DNA from: Mycolicibacterium malmesburyense
GTDB taxonomy: Bacteria > Actinomycetota > Actinomycetes > Mycobacteriales > Mycobacteriaceae
Reading direction: 5' to 3'
DNA length: 64,000 bases
NCBI RefSeq assembly: GCF_001050015.1
Contig: NZ_CVTB01000011.1
Location: 1 to 64,000 of the forward strand
A program made the translations under genes and the position numbers. Below are positions 54,057 through 63,650 of the stretch, piece after piece. Position 1 is the first letter of the stretch; every line of letters starts with the position of its first letter. Below the pieces are notes generated by a model. The model worked only from the letters and a program-made list of their open reading frames with translations, did not search any database and had not been told where the DNA came from.

Positions 54057-55022
54057 ATGATTACCGACGCTCATCGCTCCCGGCCGCTGCGCTTCGGTCT
54101 CAACGCCGGCCTGCCGCGCACCGGCGAGCAGATGCGGACCTTCGCCCGCACGGCCGAGGCTTCGGGTCTCGACGTGTTGACCTACGCCGACCACCTCGTG
54201 CCGATGGCGCCGCCGTTCACCAGCGCCACCGCGGCCGCGATGGCCACCGAGCGCCTGCACGTCGGAACGCTGGTGCTCAACAACGACTTCCGGCATCCGG
54301 TCGACACCGCCCGCGAAGCGGCGGGCCTGGCGCTCGTCTCCGACGGACGCTTCGAACTCGGAATCGGCGCCGGACACATGAAATCCGAATACGAGGCCGC
54401 CGGAATCCCTTTCGACGCCGGCGGGGTCCGAGTGTCGCGGTTGGTCGAAGCCGCCGAAGTGATCCGGGCACTTCTCGACGGCGATCCGGTCGACGCCGCG
54501 GGACGGCACTACGAAATCCACGCCGACGCAGGCCAACTCCTGCCGATACCGCCCCACCGCGTCCCACTGTTGATCGGCGGCAACGGAACCCGCGTGCTCG
54601 AACTCGCCGGCCGCCTCGCCGACATCGTCGGGCTGGCGGGCTTCGGCCACAACCGCGACGCCACCGAGGTGAGGCTGAGCCACTTCGACGACGACGGACT
54701 CGACGACCGGATCGCGGTGGTACGCCGGGCCGCGGGCGACCGGTTCGAGCAGATCGAACTGAACGCGTTGATCCAGGCCGTCGTCGCCACCGACAAACCA
54801 CGAGAGGCGGCCGAACAGTTGGGCAGCGCGCTCGGCAGCGTCTCTCCCGATCGCCTGCTGTCGTCGCCGTTCGTGCTGATCGGCACGCACGAGCAGATGG
54901 CCGAACAGCTCACTTTGCGCCAGCAGCGCTTCGGGGTGAGCTACTGGACCGTCTTCGACGAGCTGCCCGGGCGGCCCTCCGCGATGCCGGACATCGCCGA
55001 GGTGATCAAGCTGCTGCGTTGA
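54057..55022 (+). CDS. LLM-class F420-dependent oxidoreductase
   Basis: This 321-residue member of the luciferase-like family has LTYADHLVPMAPPFTSATAA, RLHVGTLVLNNDFRHPVDTA, GRFELGIGAGHMKSEYEAAG and PLLIGGNGTRVLELAGRLAD. These are typical of TIGR03621-like F420 oxidoreductases. ATG 54057 follows the peptidase stop by 40 bp. It overlaps the convergent hydrolase gene by 17 bases. The gene order matches M. tuberculosis. Confidence 0.9.
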   Translation: MITDAHRSRPLRFGLNAGLPRTGEQMRTFARTAEASGLDVLTYADHLVPMAPPFTSATAAAMATERLHVGTLVLNNDFRHPVDTAREAAGLALVSDGRFELGIGAGHMKSEYEAAGIPFDAGGVRVSRLVEAAEVIRALLDGDPVDAAGRHYEIHADAGQLLPIPPHRVPLLIGGNGTRVLELAGRLADIVGLAGFGHNRDATEVRLSHFDDDGLDDRIAVVRRAAGDRFEQIELNALIQAVVATDKPREAAEQLGSALGSVSPDRLLSSPFVLIGTHEQMAEQLTLRQQRFGVSYWTVFDELPGRPSAMPDIAEVIKLLR

Positions 55023-55893
55023 GCGTGTCGAGGAATTCGATCATCGCGGCCACGACGACGTCGGGCCGGTCGCGCTGGACCCAATGTGCAGCCCCCGCAA
55101 CCACTTCGAGTCGTGCGTCCGGAACCAGTTCCGCCGCCGCCCGCGCCGCGGCCACCGGCACGCTGGTGTCCTGGTCGCCGTGGATGATCAACGCCGGACG
55201 CGGGAATTCCGGGAGCCGGGCGCGGTAGTCGGTGGCGAGGCCGTTCCAGCGGACCTGATCGCGCTGCCACTGCCCGAACGCGGCGAACGCGTGTTCCGCT
55301 CGAGCGGCCGCCTGGATCTCGTCGACCAGTTCGGGTGTGCGTTGGGCGGGGTCCGCGATCAGCGCGGGCATGATCCACGACATGGCGCGCCTGCTGCGCC
55401 CCGACCAGCGGCTAACCGCGCCGAGCAGGCCGGTGCGCACCGCAACCCACGTCAGCGCCTGCCGCATCCGTGACAGCGGCCCTTCGGACAGCCGGGGCAT
55501 TATCCCGTAACTACCCAACAGCATTGCGCCCGTGACCTTTTCCGGTCTGTCGAGCACGTGTCCGATCGTCATCCCGCCACCGAGTGACAGGCCGCCGATC
55601 GCGTAGCGGTCCAAACCGAGCGCGTCGACGAACTCGCCCACGTAGGCGACCAGCCGGTTCTGGCTCGACGGCCACGGTGCCGGCGGGGTCGTGCCGTAGC
55701 CCGGATGGTCGGGCGCGAGTACGCGGTAGCCGCCCGCCGCGAGCCGCGGTCCGACCCCACCCCAGGACAGCGACGCGCTGTCCACCCCGGCGCCGTGCAG
55801 CAGCACGACGGTCGGCGCGGCATCGGCGCGCTCAGGTGTCCACTCGAGATACGAGACCGTCCCCCACGACAGCCGAACAGCCGCCCTTCGCAT
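55006..55893 (-). CDS. Alpha/beta hydrolase
   Basis: The 295-residue hydrolase has VVLLHGAGVDSASLSWGG (oxyanion HGxG), nucleophile GGLSLGGGMTIG (Ser in GLSLG), acid Asp in IIHGDQDTSVP and His in VAGAAHWVQ. ATG 55893 has AAGGAGA seven bases upstream; GTG 55896 is the next codon upstream. The substrate is unknown, and it is not part of a recognisable pathway here. Confidence 0.88.
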   Translation of the reverse strand: MRRAAVRLSWGTVSYLEWTPERADAAPTVVLLHGAGVDSASLSWGGVGPRLAAGGYRVLAPDHPGYGTTPPAPWPSSQNRLVAYVGEFVDALGLDRYAIGGLSLGGGMTIGHVLDRPEKVTGAMLLGSYGIMPRLSEGPLSRMRQALTWVAVRTGLLGAVSRWSGRSRRAMSWIMPALIADPAQRTPELVDEIQAAARAEHAFAAFGQWQRDQVRWNGLATDYRARLPEFPRPALIIHGDQDTSVPVAAARAAAELVPDARLEVVAGAAHWVQRDRPDVVVAAMIEFLDTLNAAA

Positions 55894-55967
55894 CACGCGC
55901 TCTCCTTCGGCGAGTTGGGTGCGCTACTGATCGCTGAGCGAGCAGTAGCGCACCGAAATCACCATAA

Positions 55968-56870
55968 TTACGCGCGGGGATGCGCCTGGTCGTGGACGGC
56001 GCGCAGACGTGCGACCGTGACATGGGTGTAGAGCTGGGTGGTCGCCAGGGAGGAATGGCCGAGCAACTCCTGAACGACGCGTAGGTCGGCACCGCCCTCG
56101 AGCAGATGCGTTGCGGCGCTGTGCCGTAACCCGTGGGGCCCGATGTCCGGCGCGCCGTCGACGGCCGCGACGGTCTGGTGCACGACGGTGCGTGCCTGCC
56201 GCGGGTCGAGACGTCGACCGCGTGCCCCCAACAGCAAGGCGGGTCCCGAATCCGGGGTCACCAACGCCGGCCGGCCGCGGTCGAGCCACGCCGCCAACGC
56301 CTCTTGCGCGGGTTCCCCGAACGGGACGGTGCGCTGTTTGTCGCCCTTGCCGAGGACGCGCAGCAGGCGTCGCGGCATGTCGATGTCGTCGATGTCGAGC
56401 CCGCACAGCTCGCTCACGCGAATACCGGTGGCGTACAACAGCTCCACGATGAGCAGGTCTCGCAGCGCCATCGGATCACCCTCTTGGGCACCGGATTTCG
56501 CCGCAGCCATGGCATCCAACGCCTGATCCTCGCGCAGCACCGCGGGCAGGTCGCGGCGCGCCTTGGGCACCTGCAGCCGAGCCGCCGGGTCGCTCGCGAT
56601 CAGGCCGCGCCGGACCGCCCACGCGGTGAACATCTTGACCGCCGAGGTGCGCCGGGCCAGGGTCGTGCGCGCTGCCCCGGATGCGGCCTGCGCGGCCAGC
56701 CACGACCGCAGCACCGGAAGGCTCAGCGCCGCCGGCCCGGCGTCGTGCCCGCGGTCGGCCATGAACCCGAACAACGAGCGAAGGTCACCGAGATAGGCGC
56801 GACGGGTGTGCGCAGAGCGGCCCCGCTCGAGCGCGAGGTACTCGTCGAACTCCTCGAGGACGGCTTCCAC
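55968..56870 (-). CDS. xerC: Tyrosine recombinase XerC
   Basis: XerC resolves chromosome dimers at dif with XerD. The 300-residue protein has an N-terminal SAM-like domain ([20 protein letters not shown]), then the catalytic domain with Arg in [13 protein letters not shown], His-x-x-Arg in [14 protein letters not shown], His in [10 protein letters not shown] and nucleophile Tyr in QLYTHVTVA. It lies upstream of dprA-yifB in the usual actinobacterial order. It is not associated with any mobile element here. Confidence 0.95.
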   Translation of the reverse strand: MEAVLEEFDEYLALERGRSAHTRRAYLGDLRSLFGFMADRGHDAGPAALSLPVLRSWLAAQAASGAARTTLARRTSAVKMFTAWAVRRGLIASDPAARLQVPKARRDLPAVLREDQALDAMAAAKSGAQEGDPMALRDLLIVELLYATGIRVSELCGLDIDDIDMPRRLLRVLGKGDKQRTVPFGEPAQEALAAWLDRGRPALVTPDSGPALLLGARGRRLDPRQARTVVHQTVAAVDGAPDIGPHGLRHSAATHLLEGGADLRVVQELLGHSSLATTQLYTHVTVARLRAVHDQAHPRA

Positions 56871-56903
56871 AATTCCAACCGTGGCAGAGTCGCGCCCTAA
56901 CGC

Positions 56904-58064
56904 TCAGGTGACGCGCCGCAGCGTGTCCGGAGTGAGATCGGCCAGGGTGGGATAGCCGTCGACGGCCATGGTCAGGTCGGCCTCGGCAAGCAGCGAACGC
57001 AGCACGTGAACGACACCGTCCACGCCGCCCAGTGCCAGCCCATAGGCGTAGGGCCGCCCGATCCCGACGGCGGTCGCGCCGAGCGCGAGCGCTTTGACAA
57101 TGTCGGCGCCGCTGCGAATGCCCGAGTCGAACAGGACCGGCAGCCCATCGGCCGCCTCCACGACGCCGGGCAGGCAGTCGATGGCCGCGAGCCCGCCGTT
57201 GGCCTGTCGTCCGCCGTGGTTGGAGCAGTAGATCGCGTCGACGCCCCCGTCCTTGGCGCGCCGCGCGTCGTCGGGATGGCAGATGCCCTTGACGATGAGG
57301 GGTAGGTCGGTCAGCGAACGCAGCCACGGCAGGTCGTCCCACGTCAGCGGGTTGCCGAAGAGCCCCACCCAGTGCATGACGGTGCCCTGCGGGTTCTCCT
57401 CGGGCGGCTGCGGCAGCGCGGCGCGGAACACCGGATCGCTGGTGTAGTTGGCCAGGCAGCGGCCGCGCAGCTGCGGGAAGTTCGACGTCGACAGGTCACG
57501 CGGTCGCCAACCGGGCACCCAGGTGTCCAGGGTGACGATGATCCCCTTGTATCCGGCGGCCTCGGCGCGGTGGACGAGGCTCGCGGCCAGGTCCCGGTCG
57601 GTCGGCGTGTAGAGCTGGAAGAAGCCGGGGGTGTCGCCGAATTCGGCGGCCACGGCCTCGAGTGGATCCTCGGTCAGCGTCGAGACGACCATCGGCACAC
57701 CGGTTTTCGCGGCGGCGCGGGCCGTGGCGAGGTCACCGTGGCCGTCCTGGGCGCAGATGCCGATCACCCCGATCGGGGCCATGAACACCGGCGACGGCAG
57801 CTTCAGCCCGAACAGGTCGACGGTGAGGTCGCGGTCGCGGGTCGCGCGGAACATCCGCGGCATCAGGCCCCAGTTGTCGAACGCGGTGCGGTTGAGGCGC
57901 TGGGTTCGTTCGTCCCCGGCTCCTCCCGCGACGTAGGAGTACACCGACGGCGGCATGGCCGCTTCCGCCTTGGCCTCCCACTCCGCGAACGTCATCGGCA
58001 GCTTCGGCATGATGCCGGAGAGGCCCTGCAAGTAGATCTCGAACTGGTAGTTACCGAACGTCAT
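56904..58064 (-). CDS. Lactate 2-monooxygenase-like FMN enzyme
   Basis: The 386-residue alpha-hydroxy-acid oxidase-family protein has the catalytic segment [20 protein letters not shown] and FMN site [19 protein letters not shown], then [15 protein letters not shown]. The N-terminus ([20 protein letters not shown]) and the [17 protein letters not shown] stretch closely resemble the M. smegmatis lactate 2-monooxygenase, which oxidises L-lactate to acetate and CO2. It could also be a related oxidase acting on another hydroxy acid. Confidence 0.88.
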   Translation of the reverse strand: MTFGNYQFEIYLQGLSGIMPKLPMTFAEWEAKAEAAMPPSVYSYVAGGAGDERTQRLNRTAFDNWGLMPRMFRATRDRDLTVDLFGLKLPSPVFMAPIGVIGICAQDGHGDLATARAAAKTGVPMVVSTLTEDPLEAVAAEFGDTPGFFQLYTPTDRDLAASLVHRAEAAGYKGIIVTLDTWVPGWRPRDLSTSNFPQLRGRCLANYTSDPVFRAALPQPPEENPQGTVMHWVGLFGNPLTWDDLPWLRSLTDLPLIVKGICHPDDARRAKDGGVDAIYCSNHGGRQANGGLAAIDCLPGVVEAADGLPVLFDSGIRSGADIVKALALGATAVGIGRPYAYGLALGGVDGVVHVLRSLLAEADLTMAVDGYPTLADLTPDTLRRVT

Positions 58065-58088
58065 GCGGCCAGCGTGCCAGGCCGCTCG

Positions 58089-58937
58089 TCAGGTACCGGA
58101 TTCGGCCTTGGCGAGCTCGGCCTTCCATTGACGGAAGGTCTCCTCGGTGCGGCCGCGGCGCCAGTAGCCGGAGATCGACGACGCCCACTTGGCCTCGATG
58201 CCGCGCTCCTTGCGGATGTAGGGCCGCAGGTTGAGCATGACCGTCTGCGCCTCGCCGTGAATGAACACCTGCACCTGGCCGGGCAGCCACGGGGTTTCCT
58301 TGACCGCGGTGATCAGTGGAGCGTGGTCACCGGCCTGATCCTCGGGCACCAGGTCCGCGCGGCCGCCCCGGTAGATCCACCGCACCTCGACGCCGTCCGG
58401 CTTCTTCAACGGGATCTCGTCGTCAGGCCCGGCGACCTCGATGAACACGCGCCCGATCGCGTTGTCCGGCAACGCTTCCAGTGCGTTGCTGATCGCGGGT
58501 ATCGCCGCCTCGTCGCCGGCCAGCAGATGCCAGTCGGCGGCGGGATCCGGCGCGTAGGCGCCGCTCGGCCCCATCAGGTAGGCGGGCTGGCCGGGGGTCG
58601 CGGCCGCGGCCCAGGGCCCGGCGACGCCGTGATCGCCGTGTACGACGAAGTCGATACAGATCTCGCGACGCTCGGGGTCGACGTTGCGCACGGTGTAGGT
58701 GCGCACGGTCGGCCGCTGTTCCGGCGGCAGCGAGGCAAACGAGTCGATGGTCAGCGGCTGCGGCAATGCCGCGACATCGATGTTCGGGTCGACGATCACG
58801 ATCTTGACGTAGGCGTCGGTGAAGTCGTTCGGGGTGAACGTGTCGAACCCCGATCCGCCGAGAACCAGCCGGATCATGTGGGGCGTCAATTGCTCAGAAC
58901 GCACCACTTCGAAGGTGTGTATCGGTCGCCCTGCCAC
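58089..58937 (-). CDS. viuB: Siderophore-interacting protein (ViuB-like ferric reductase)
   Basis: The 282-residue protein has the SIP family pattern: an N-terminal FAD domain with RTYTVRNVDPERREICIDFV and GVAGPWAAAATPGQ, then an NAD-binding half with LLAGDEAAIPAISNALEALP and the C-terminal FIHGEAQTVMLNLRPYIRKE. It should reduce ferric siderophores to release iron. A TATAGT -10-like box lies about 60 bp upstream (58997-59002, minus strand). The order viuB, dprA matches M. tuberculosis. Confidence 0.93.
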   Translation of the reverse strand: MAGRPIHTFEVVRSEQLTPHMIRLVLGGSGFDTFTPNDFTDAYVKIVIVDPNIDVAALPQPLTIDSFASLPPEQRPTVRTYTVRNVDPERREICIDFVVHGDHGVAGPWAAAATPGQPAYLMGPSGAYAPDPAADWHLLAGDEAAIPAISNALEALPDNAIGRVFIEVAGPDDEIPLKKPDGVEVRWIYRGGRADLVPEDQAGDHAPLITAVKETPWLPGQVQVFIHGEAQTVMLNLRPYIRKERGIEAKWASSISGYWRRGRTEETFRQWKAELAKAESGT

Positions 58938-59062
58938 GAAAATCCTTCCAAATCGCTCAGCCGGCCCGGCCGGAAGGGTCTGAGCCGACCTCCCCGACTA
59001 TACGAGCGGGCTTCTCCGGTCGGGGTTCTACGTTCTGTGACCTCCGCGTTGCCGCCGACACG

Positions 59063-60184
59063 TCACCGCGCCAATTTCCACCTCCCGTCCCGGCTGAGCA
59101 CCAGGCCACAGAGCTCGAGGGTCGCCAGTGGGCCCAGCACCTGCCGGGCGGGCAGACCGGAGGCCACCGCGATCTCCTCGGCAGTACGCCCGCCCCGGCG
59201 CGGAAGCGCGTCGTACACCCGTTTGTCGGTGTCGCTGAGCTCGTCCAGCGGTGAGGTCGGCCGTTCTTCGTCGGGCGCGAACTCCCCCATCCGGCCGACC
59301 AGTTCGACGACGTCGGCCGCACGCGTGACGAGTTGCGCCCCGCTGCGCAGCAGCGCGTGGCATCCGACCGACGCCGACGACGTGACCGGCCCGGGCACCG
59401 CACACACCGGACGCCCGAGCGCCCGCGCCCAGGCCGCGGTGTTGGCGGCACCGCTCCGCGCGCCCGCCTCGACCACGACGGTCGCCCCACTCAGCGCGGC
59501 CACCAACCGGTTGCGAGTCAGGAACCGATGACGCGCCGGCCGCACACCGGGCGGATACTCGCTCAGCAGCAGACCCTGTTCGGCGACCCGTCTCAGCATC
59601 GCCGAATGCCCCGCCGGATACGGGACATCCACACCACCGGCGAGAACCGCGACCGTCACACCCTCCCCTGCCAGAGCCGCACGGTGCGCGGCGCCGTCGA
59701 TGCCGTACGCGCCACCCGAGACCACCGCGACATCGCGTTCGACCAGGCCGGTCGCCAGATCGCCCGCGACGAGCTCGCCGTATGCCGTCGCTGCCCGCGT
59801 CCCGACAATCGCGGCGGACCGGAAGGCCACCTCGTCGAGCGTGGCCGGACCAATCGCCCACAGCACCATCGGTGCATGCGCCTGCGCGCGCAACCGGTGG
59901 GATGCTGCGCCGAAACCTCCGAACGACAGCAGCGGCCACTCGTCGTCCTCGCAGGTGATCAGCCTGCCGCCGAGCCGTGCCAACACATCCAGATCTCGGG
60001 CAGTGCAATCGATGTCGCGGCGCGCCTCGGCGTCACGGTCGACCTCCTCCCCCGCCATGGCGCGGCGCACCCGGTCGGCGGCTTCCACCGCTCCGACCCG
60101 CTGCACGAGCGCCGCCAGTGCGGGACACGGGGGTTCGACGACGCGCGAAAGATATGCCCAGGCCTCGATGACGGCGTCGGTCAT
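59063..60184 (-). CDS. dprA: DNA-processing protein DprA
   Basis: DprA binds single-stranded DNA and loads RecA during transformation; its role in mycobacteria is uncertain. The 373-residue protein has the Rossmann-like motifs AIVGTRAATAYGELVAGDLA, SGGAYGIDGAAHRAAL and the end of the fold with EAGARSGAANTAAWARALGR, plus a C-terminal winged helix (DALPRRGGRTAEEIAVASGL). ATG 60184 overlaps the YifB stop (ATGA). Confidence 0.94.
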   Translation of the reverse strand: MTDAVIEAWAYLSRVVEPPCPALAALVQRVGAVEAADRVRRAMAGEEVDRDAEARRDIDCTARDLDVLARLGGRLITCEDDEWPLLSFGGFGAASHRLRAQAHAPMVLWAIGPATLDEVAFRSAAIVGTRAATAYGELVAGDLATGLVERDVAVVSGGAYGIDGAAHRAALAGEGVTVAVLAGGVDVPYPAGHSAMLRRVAEQGLLLSEYPPGVRPARHRFLTRNRLVAALSGATVVVEAGARSGAANTAAWARALGRPVCAVPGPVTSSASVGCHALLRSGAQLVTRAADVVELVGRMGEFAPDEERPTSPLDELSDTDKRVYDALPRRGGRTAEEIAVASGLPARQVLGPLATLELCGLVLSRDGRWKLAR

Positions 60185-61692
60185 AGCACACCTCCTGCCG
60201 GCCGGAAGCTCAACGCGGTGGTGACGTCCTCGAGAGCAGGCGACGTCCGCCCCGCGAGATCGCTCAACGTCCACGCCACCCGCAGCGTGCGATCCATACC
60301 GCGGACGCTGAGCGTGCCGCGGTTCAACGCCGCCTCGAAGGGTTTCATCACCGCCTTCGGCAGTCGAAACTTGCGCCGCAACAACGAGCCACGGACCTCG
60401 ACGTTGGTGCGGATCCCGTAGGGCCGCCAGCGCTCGGCGGCGGCCGCTCGCGCCGCGGCCACCCGGGCCCGCACCGCATCGGTGGACTCACCGTCTTCGG
60501 CGACCATCGCACCCGCCCGCAGCGAGTGCATCCGCACGTACAGATCGACCCGGTCGAGCAGCGGACCGGACAGCTTGCCGAGGTATCGCCGTTTCTCGTG
60601 GCCGGTGCAGACACAGTCCCGCGGGTCGGGACGGGCGCACGGGCATGGGTTCGCGGCCAGCACCAGCTGGAAACGGGCCGGATACCTGGCGACGCCGTCG
60701 CGGCGGGCGAGGCGGATTTGGCCGTCCTCCAACGGTGTTCGCAAGGCCTCGAGGACGCTGCTGCCGATCTCGGCGCACTCGTCGAGAAACAGGACGCCGC
60801 GATGCGCGCGACTGACCGCGCCGGGGCGGGCCATCCCCGACCCGCCGCCGACCATCGCCGCCACGCTCGACGTGTGGTGCGGCGCGACGAAGGGCGGTCG
60901 GGTGATGAGCGGCGTGTCCCCGGACAGCAGCCCCGCCACCGAATGGATCGCCGTGACCTCCAGGGCCTCGCTGTCGGACAGCGGCGGCAGCAGACCGGGA
61001 AGACGCTGCGCGAGCATCGTTTTCCCAATACCCGGCGGCCCGGTGAGCATGAGGTGATGGCCCCCGGCCGCGGCCACCTCGACGGCGTAGCGCGCCTCGG
61101 ACTGGCCTATGACATCGGCGAGGTCGGCGAGCGGTTCGGGTTGCGAGGACGGGGACGCGATGCGCGGTTCGAGTCGCGCCTTACCCCTGATCCAGGACTT
61201 CAGCTGACCGAGCGTCCGCACTCCCCACACCTCGATACCGTCGACCAGGCTGGCTTCGGCGAGGTTTCCCATGGGGACCACGGCTGCCGGCCAGCCCTCC
61301 CGCTGGGCGGCCAGCACCGCGGGGAGGATGCCCTTGACCGGCCGGACCCGCCCGTCAAGGGCCAATTCGCCGAGCAGCACGGTTTTCTCGAGCCGCGGCC
61401 ACTCTTCCTTGGCGTCCGCCGACAGCACCGACATCGCCAACGCCAGGTCGTAGACCGAACCCATCTTCGGCAACGTCGCCGGTGAGAGCGCCAGCGTCAG
61501 CCGGGCTTTGGGCCACTCGCTCTTACAGTTGGTGATCGCCGCGCGAACACGGTCGCGTGACTCCTGCAGCGCCGCATCGGGCAGACCAACTAGATGCACG
61601 CTGGGCAGCCCGCCGCCGATGTCGGCCTCGATCTCGACGATCTGACCGTCGAGCGCGGTGACCGCGACCGAATACGCCCGCCCCAGCGCCAT
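60181..61692 (-). CDS. YifB family Mg-chelatase-like AAA ATPase (ComM-like)
   Basis: The 503-residue protein has an N-terminal Lon-protease-like domain (VEIEADIGGGLPSVHLVGLP), a central AAA domain with Walker A GPPGIGKTMLAQ and Walker B VLFLDECAEI, and a C-terminal Mg-chelatase subunit domain. Homologues act as hexameric helicases in branch migration during transformation. It forms an overlapping run with dprA and YraN. Confidence 0.93.
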   Translation of the reverse strand: MALGRAYSVAVTALDGQIVEIEADIGGGLPSVHLVGLPDAALQESRDRVRAAITNCKSEWPKARLTLALSPATLPKMGSVYDLALAMSVLSADAKEEWPRLEKTVLLGELALDGRVRPVKGILPAVLAAQREGWPAAVVPMGNLAEASLVDGIEVWGVRTLGQLKSWIRGKARLEPRIASPSSQPEPLADLADVIGQSEARYAVEVAAAGGHHLMLTGPPGIGKTMLAQRLPGLLPPLSDSEALEVTAIHSVAGLLSGDTPLITRPPFVAPHHTSSVAAMVGGGSGMARPGAVSRAHRGVLFLDECAEIGSSVLEALRTPLEDGQIRLARRDGVARYPARFQLVLAANPCPCARPDPRDCVCTGHEKRRYLGKLSGPLLDRVDLYVRMHSLRAGAMVAEDGESTDAVRARVAAARAAAAERWRPYGIRTNVEVRGSLLRRKFRLPKAVMKPFEAALNRGTLSVRGMDRTLRVAWTLSDLAGRTSPALEDVTTALSFRPAGGVL

Positions 61693-62061
61693 CTACCCCA
61701 CCCCCACGTAATGCGTGATCTCCGGGGTGCGGCGCCGCCCGATCCGCACCCCCACCACATCGAGACGCACCTGCGACCAGCGGGTGTCCTGAGCGGCCAG
61801 CCACAGCCCGGCGAGTCGCCGTAGCCGGCGCACCTTCTGCGGCGTCACGGCCTCCTCGACGCCGCCGAACCGGTCGCTCGTGCGGGTCTTCACCTCCACG
61901 AACACCACGGTGCGGGCCGTCTCGTCGGCGGCGACCACATCCAGCTCCCCATACCGGCAGCGCCAGTTGCGCTCGAGCACCCGCAGCCCCAGCGACCGCA
62001 GATGGTCGACCGCCAATTGCTCTCCCAGCGCGCCGATCTCGGCGCGCGTCCACGAACTCAT
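61693..62061 (-). CDS. YraN family (UPF0102) endonuclease-like protein
   Basis: The 122-residue protein has the restriction-endonuclease-like core: Glu in IGALGEQLAVDHL, the GELDVVAAD strand and VFVEVKTRTSDRFGG, which together give the E-x(n)-D-x(n)-E-x-K site. Upstream codons in frame are not family-like, so ATG 62061 was chosen. Its stop directly abuts the YifB start. The biological role is unclear; it travels with DNA-processing genes. Confidence 0.9.
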   Translation of the reverse strand: MSSWTRAEIGALGEQLAVDHLRSLGLRVLERNWRCRYGELDVVAADETARTVVFVEVKTRTSDRFGGVEEAVTPQKVRRLRRLAGLWLAAQDTRWSQVRLDVVGVRIGRRRTPEITHYVGVG

Positions 62062-62199
62062 GGCTCCACGTTCGAGCAGGCGACCGACACCTCGACCACA
62101 CCAGGCCCCGCGAATCGGCCGCCCATCCCCAACCCCGACTTCATCCACAGATTCGGCCGGTGCCGTTTCGCCCACGTCAAAAAGCGGGTACAGGTCGGC

Positions 62200-63018
62200 A
62201 TGACCGACAACTCGTTACACGGCGTCGCCGACCGCGCCACCGAAAGCGATGCCTTCGAATACACCGCGCGTGCCGGATTCGCGGTCAGCGGCGTCCTCCA
62301 TCTGCTCGTCGGCTATCTGATCCTGCGCATCGCCCTCGGGTCCGGCGGCAACGCCGACCAGTCGGGTGCGCTGGCTACGCTCGCGCAACAGAGCTTCGGT
62401 GCAGTGCTCCTGTGGCTCGTCGCCGTAGGACTGCTGGCGCTGGGGTTGTGGCGCGTTGCCGAAGCGGTCGTCGGTCCGAGACCCGGCGAGGGATCGGGCC
62501 GATTCAACGACGACACCCCGGCCTGGAAGCGGGTGAAATCGCTCGGTCTCGCCGCGGTCAACTTCGCCATCGCCTTCTCCGCGGCCCGCTTCGCCATGGG
62601 CAGCGGCCAGCAGAGCTCGCAGCAGAACGCGGGCCTCAGCGCGCAGATGATGCAATCCGGCTGGGGTAAGGCCGTGCTGATCGCGGTCGCACTCGGCCTG
62701 ATCGCGGTCGGCGGCTACCACGTCTACAAGGGTGTGACGAAGAAGTTCTTCAAGGACCTGCGCACCACCGGTGGCACCGGCGTCACCGCGGTCGGGATCA
62801 CCGGCTACGCCGCGAAGGGCCTGGTCCTCGCGGGAGCGGGTGTGCTCGTCATCGTGGCCACCCTGCAGGCCGACCCCGCCAAGGCGACGGGGCTGGACGC
62901 CGCGGTCAAGACGCTCGGACAGGCGCCGTTCGGCAAGATCCTTCTCGTCCTCGCGGCCGTCGGCATCGCCGCGTTCGGCGCCTACAACCTCGTCCGCGCC
63001 CGCAACGGGCGGATGTGA
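62200..63018 (+). CDS. DUF1206 six-helix membrane protein
   Basis: This 272-residue protein consists of three repeats of a two-helix unit, each with a Gly-rich first helix and a second helix ending in Arg/Lys (LGLWRVAEAV, VGGYHVYKGV, FGAYNLVRAR). This matches the DUF1206 family. The function is unknown. A hydrophilic segment with DDTPAWKRVKSLGL separates the first and second units. Its stop abuts that of the convergent hemophore-like gene. Confidence 0.88.
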   Translation: MTDNSLHGVADRATESDAFEYTARAGFAVSGVLHLLVGYLILRIALGSGGNADQSGALATLAQQSFGAVLLWLVAVGLLALGLWRVAEAVVGPRPGEGSGRFNDDTPAWKRVKSLGLAAVNFAIAFSAARFAMGSGQQSSQQNAGLSAQMMQSGWGKAVLIAVALGLIAVGGYHVYKGVTKKFFKDLRTTGGTGVTAVGITGYAAKGLVLAGAGVLVIVATLQADPAKATGLDAAVKTLGQAPFGKILLVLAAVGIAAFGAYNLVRARNGRM

Positions 63019-63387
63019 CTATTCGCCCATCGCCTCGAACAGCGTCGCCAACTGACCCGGGCTGACCGCGATACCGCACTGCGCCCGCATATCGGTCAAC
63101 GGCGCCGCGATCCCCCGCAGGTCGAGGTACTCGTTGGGATGGGCGGTGAAGTAGGCGCGCACGGCGGCGCGGGCGTCCTGCGGCGGTTGCGTCGCCGCCG
63201 CGGTCAGCACCTCGTTGGCACCGGGATGCGACTCCAGATAGCCGCCAGCCTGGTTGAGCACCCCGCTGGCCGTCGTCGCCAGGCCACTGGCCGTGCACGG
63301 GGCGGCGGTCGCCGTTGGGGCGGACGTAAGGGCACCCGCCGCGAGCATCGCTCCGCAGAGCAGTCCCGGAATCTTGGATCCGTTCAT
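63019..63387 (-). CDS. Hemophore-related secreted protein
   Basis: The 122-residue product has a signal peptide cleaved near TATA-A (residue 28) and a mature helical domain of about 95 residues with two cysteines (PCTASGL and RAQCGIAV) that can form a disulfide. The ASGVLNQAGGYLESHP and RAYFTAHPNEYLDLRGIAAP segments match mycobacterial heme-binding Rv0203-like proteins. It would carry heme in the cell envelope. It is divergent from an iron-binding lipoprotein gene across 263 bp. Confidence 0.85.
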   Translation of the reverse strand: MNGSKIPGLLCGAMLAAGALTSAPTATAAPCTASGLATTASGVLNQAGGYLESHPGANEVLTAAATQPPQDARAAVRAYFTAHPNEYLDLRGIAAPLTDMRAQCGIAVSPGQLATLFEAMGE

Positions 63388-63589
63388 GCGTCCGTCCTCG
63401 GAGTCCGTGCCGACGGGGCTGCGCGTCCCCGATCGAGGCAAACGTACCGCGCCTGCGGCGGCCCGGCAGGGCTGTGCGGAGAAGGGAGAAGAGACGGCGT
63501 CGAGCCACGCCCGATGTGCCCGATTCGCGGGCGGCCGCATCCAATCGCGGGACAGGCAGCGAATCCGGAGGCCGAGAAGGGTATGTTCA

Positions 63590-63608
63590 TTAGGTAATCC
63601 TCAGCTAA
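63590..63608. promoter_or_regulatory. IdeR-box-like sequence
   Basis: The 19 bases TTAGGTAATCCTCAGCTAA match the IdeR consensus palindrome (TTAGGTTAGGCTAACCTAA) at about 14 positions, including both outer arms. It lies 42 bp before the iron-binding lipoprotein gene and 203 bp from the hemophore-like gene. Iron-dependent repression of the former is likely. Confidence 0.6.
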
Positions 63609-63650
63609 AGACTGCGTCCTGACCTGCACGTACCGCGAAAGGACCCCCGC

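Noticed and set aside
55968..56870. XerC-type recombinase as sign of an integrated mobile element
   Set aside because: It has the housekeeping XerC length and neighbours (viuB, dprA, YifB) in the core order, with no flanking repeats, excisionase or phage genes.
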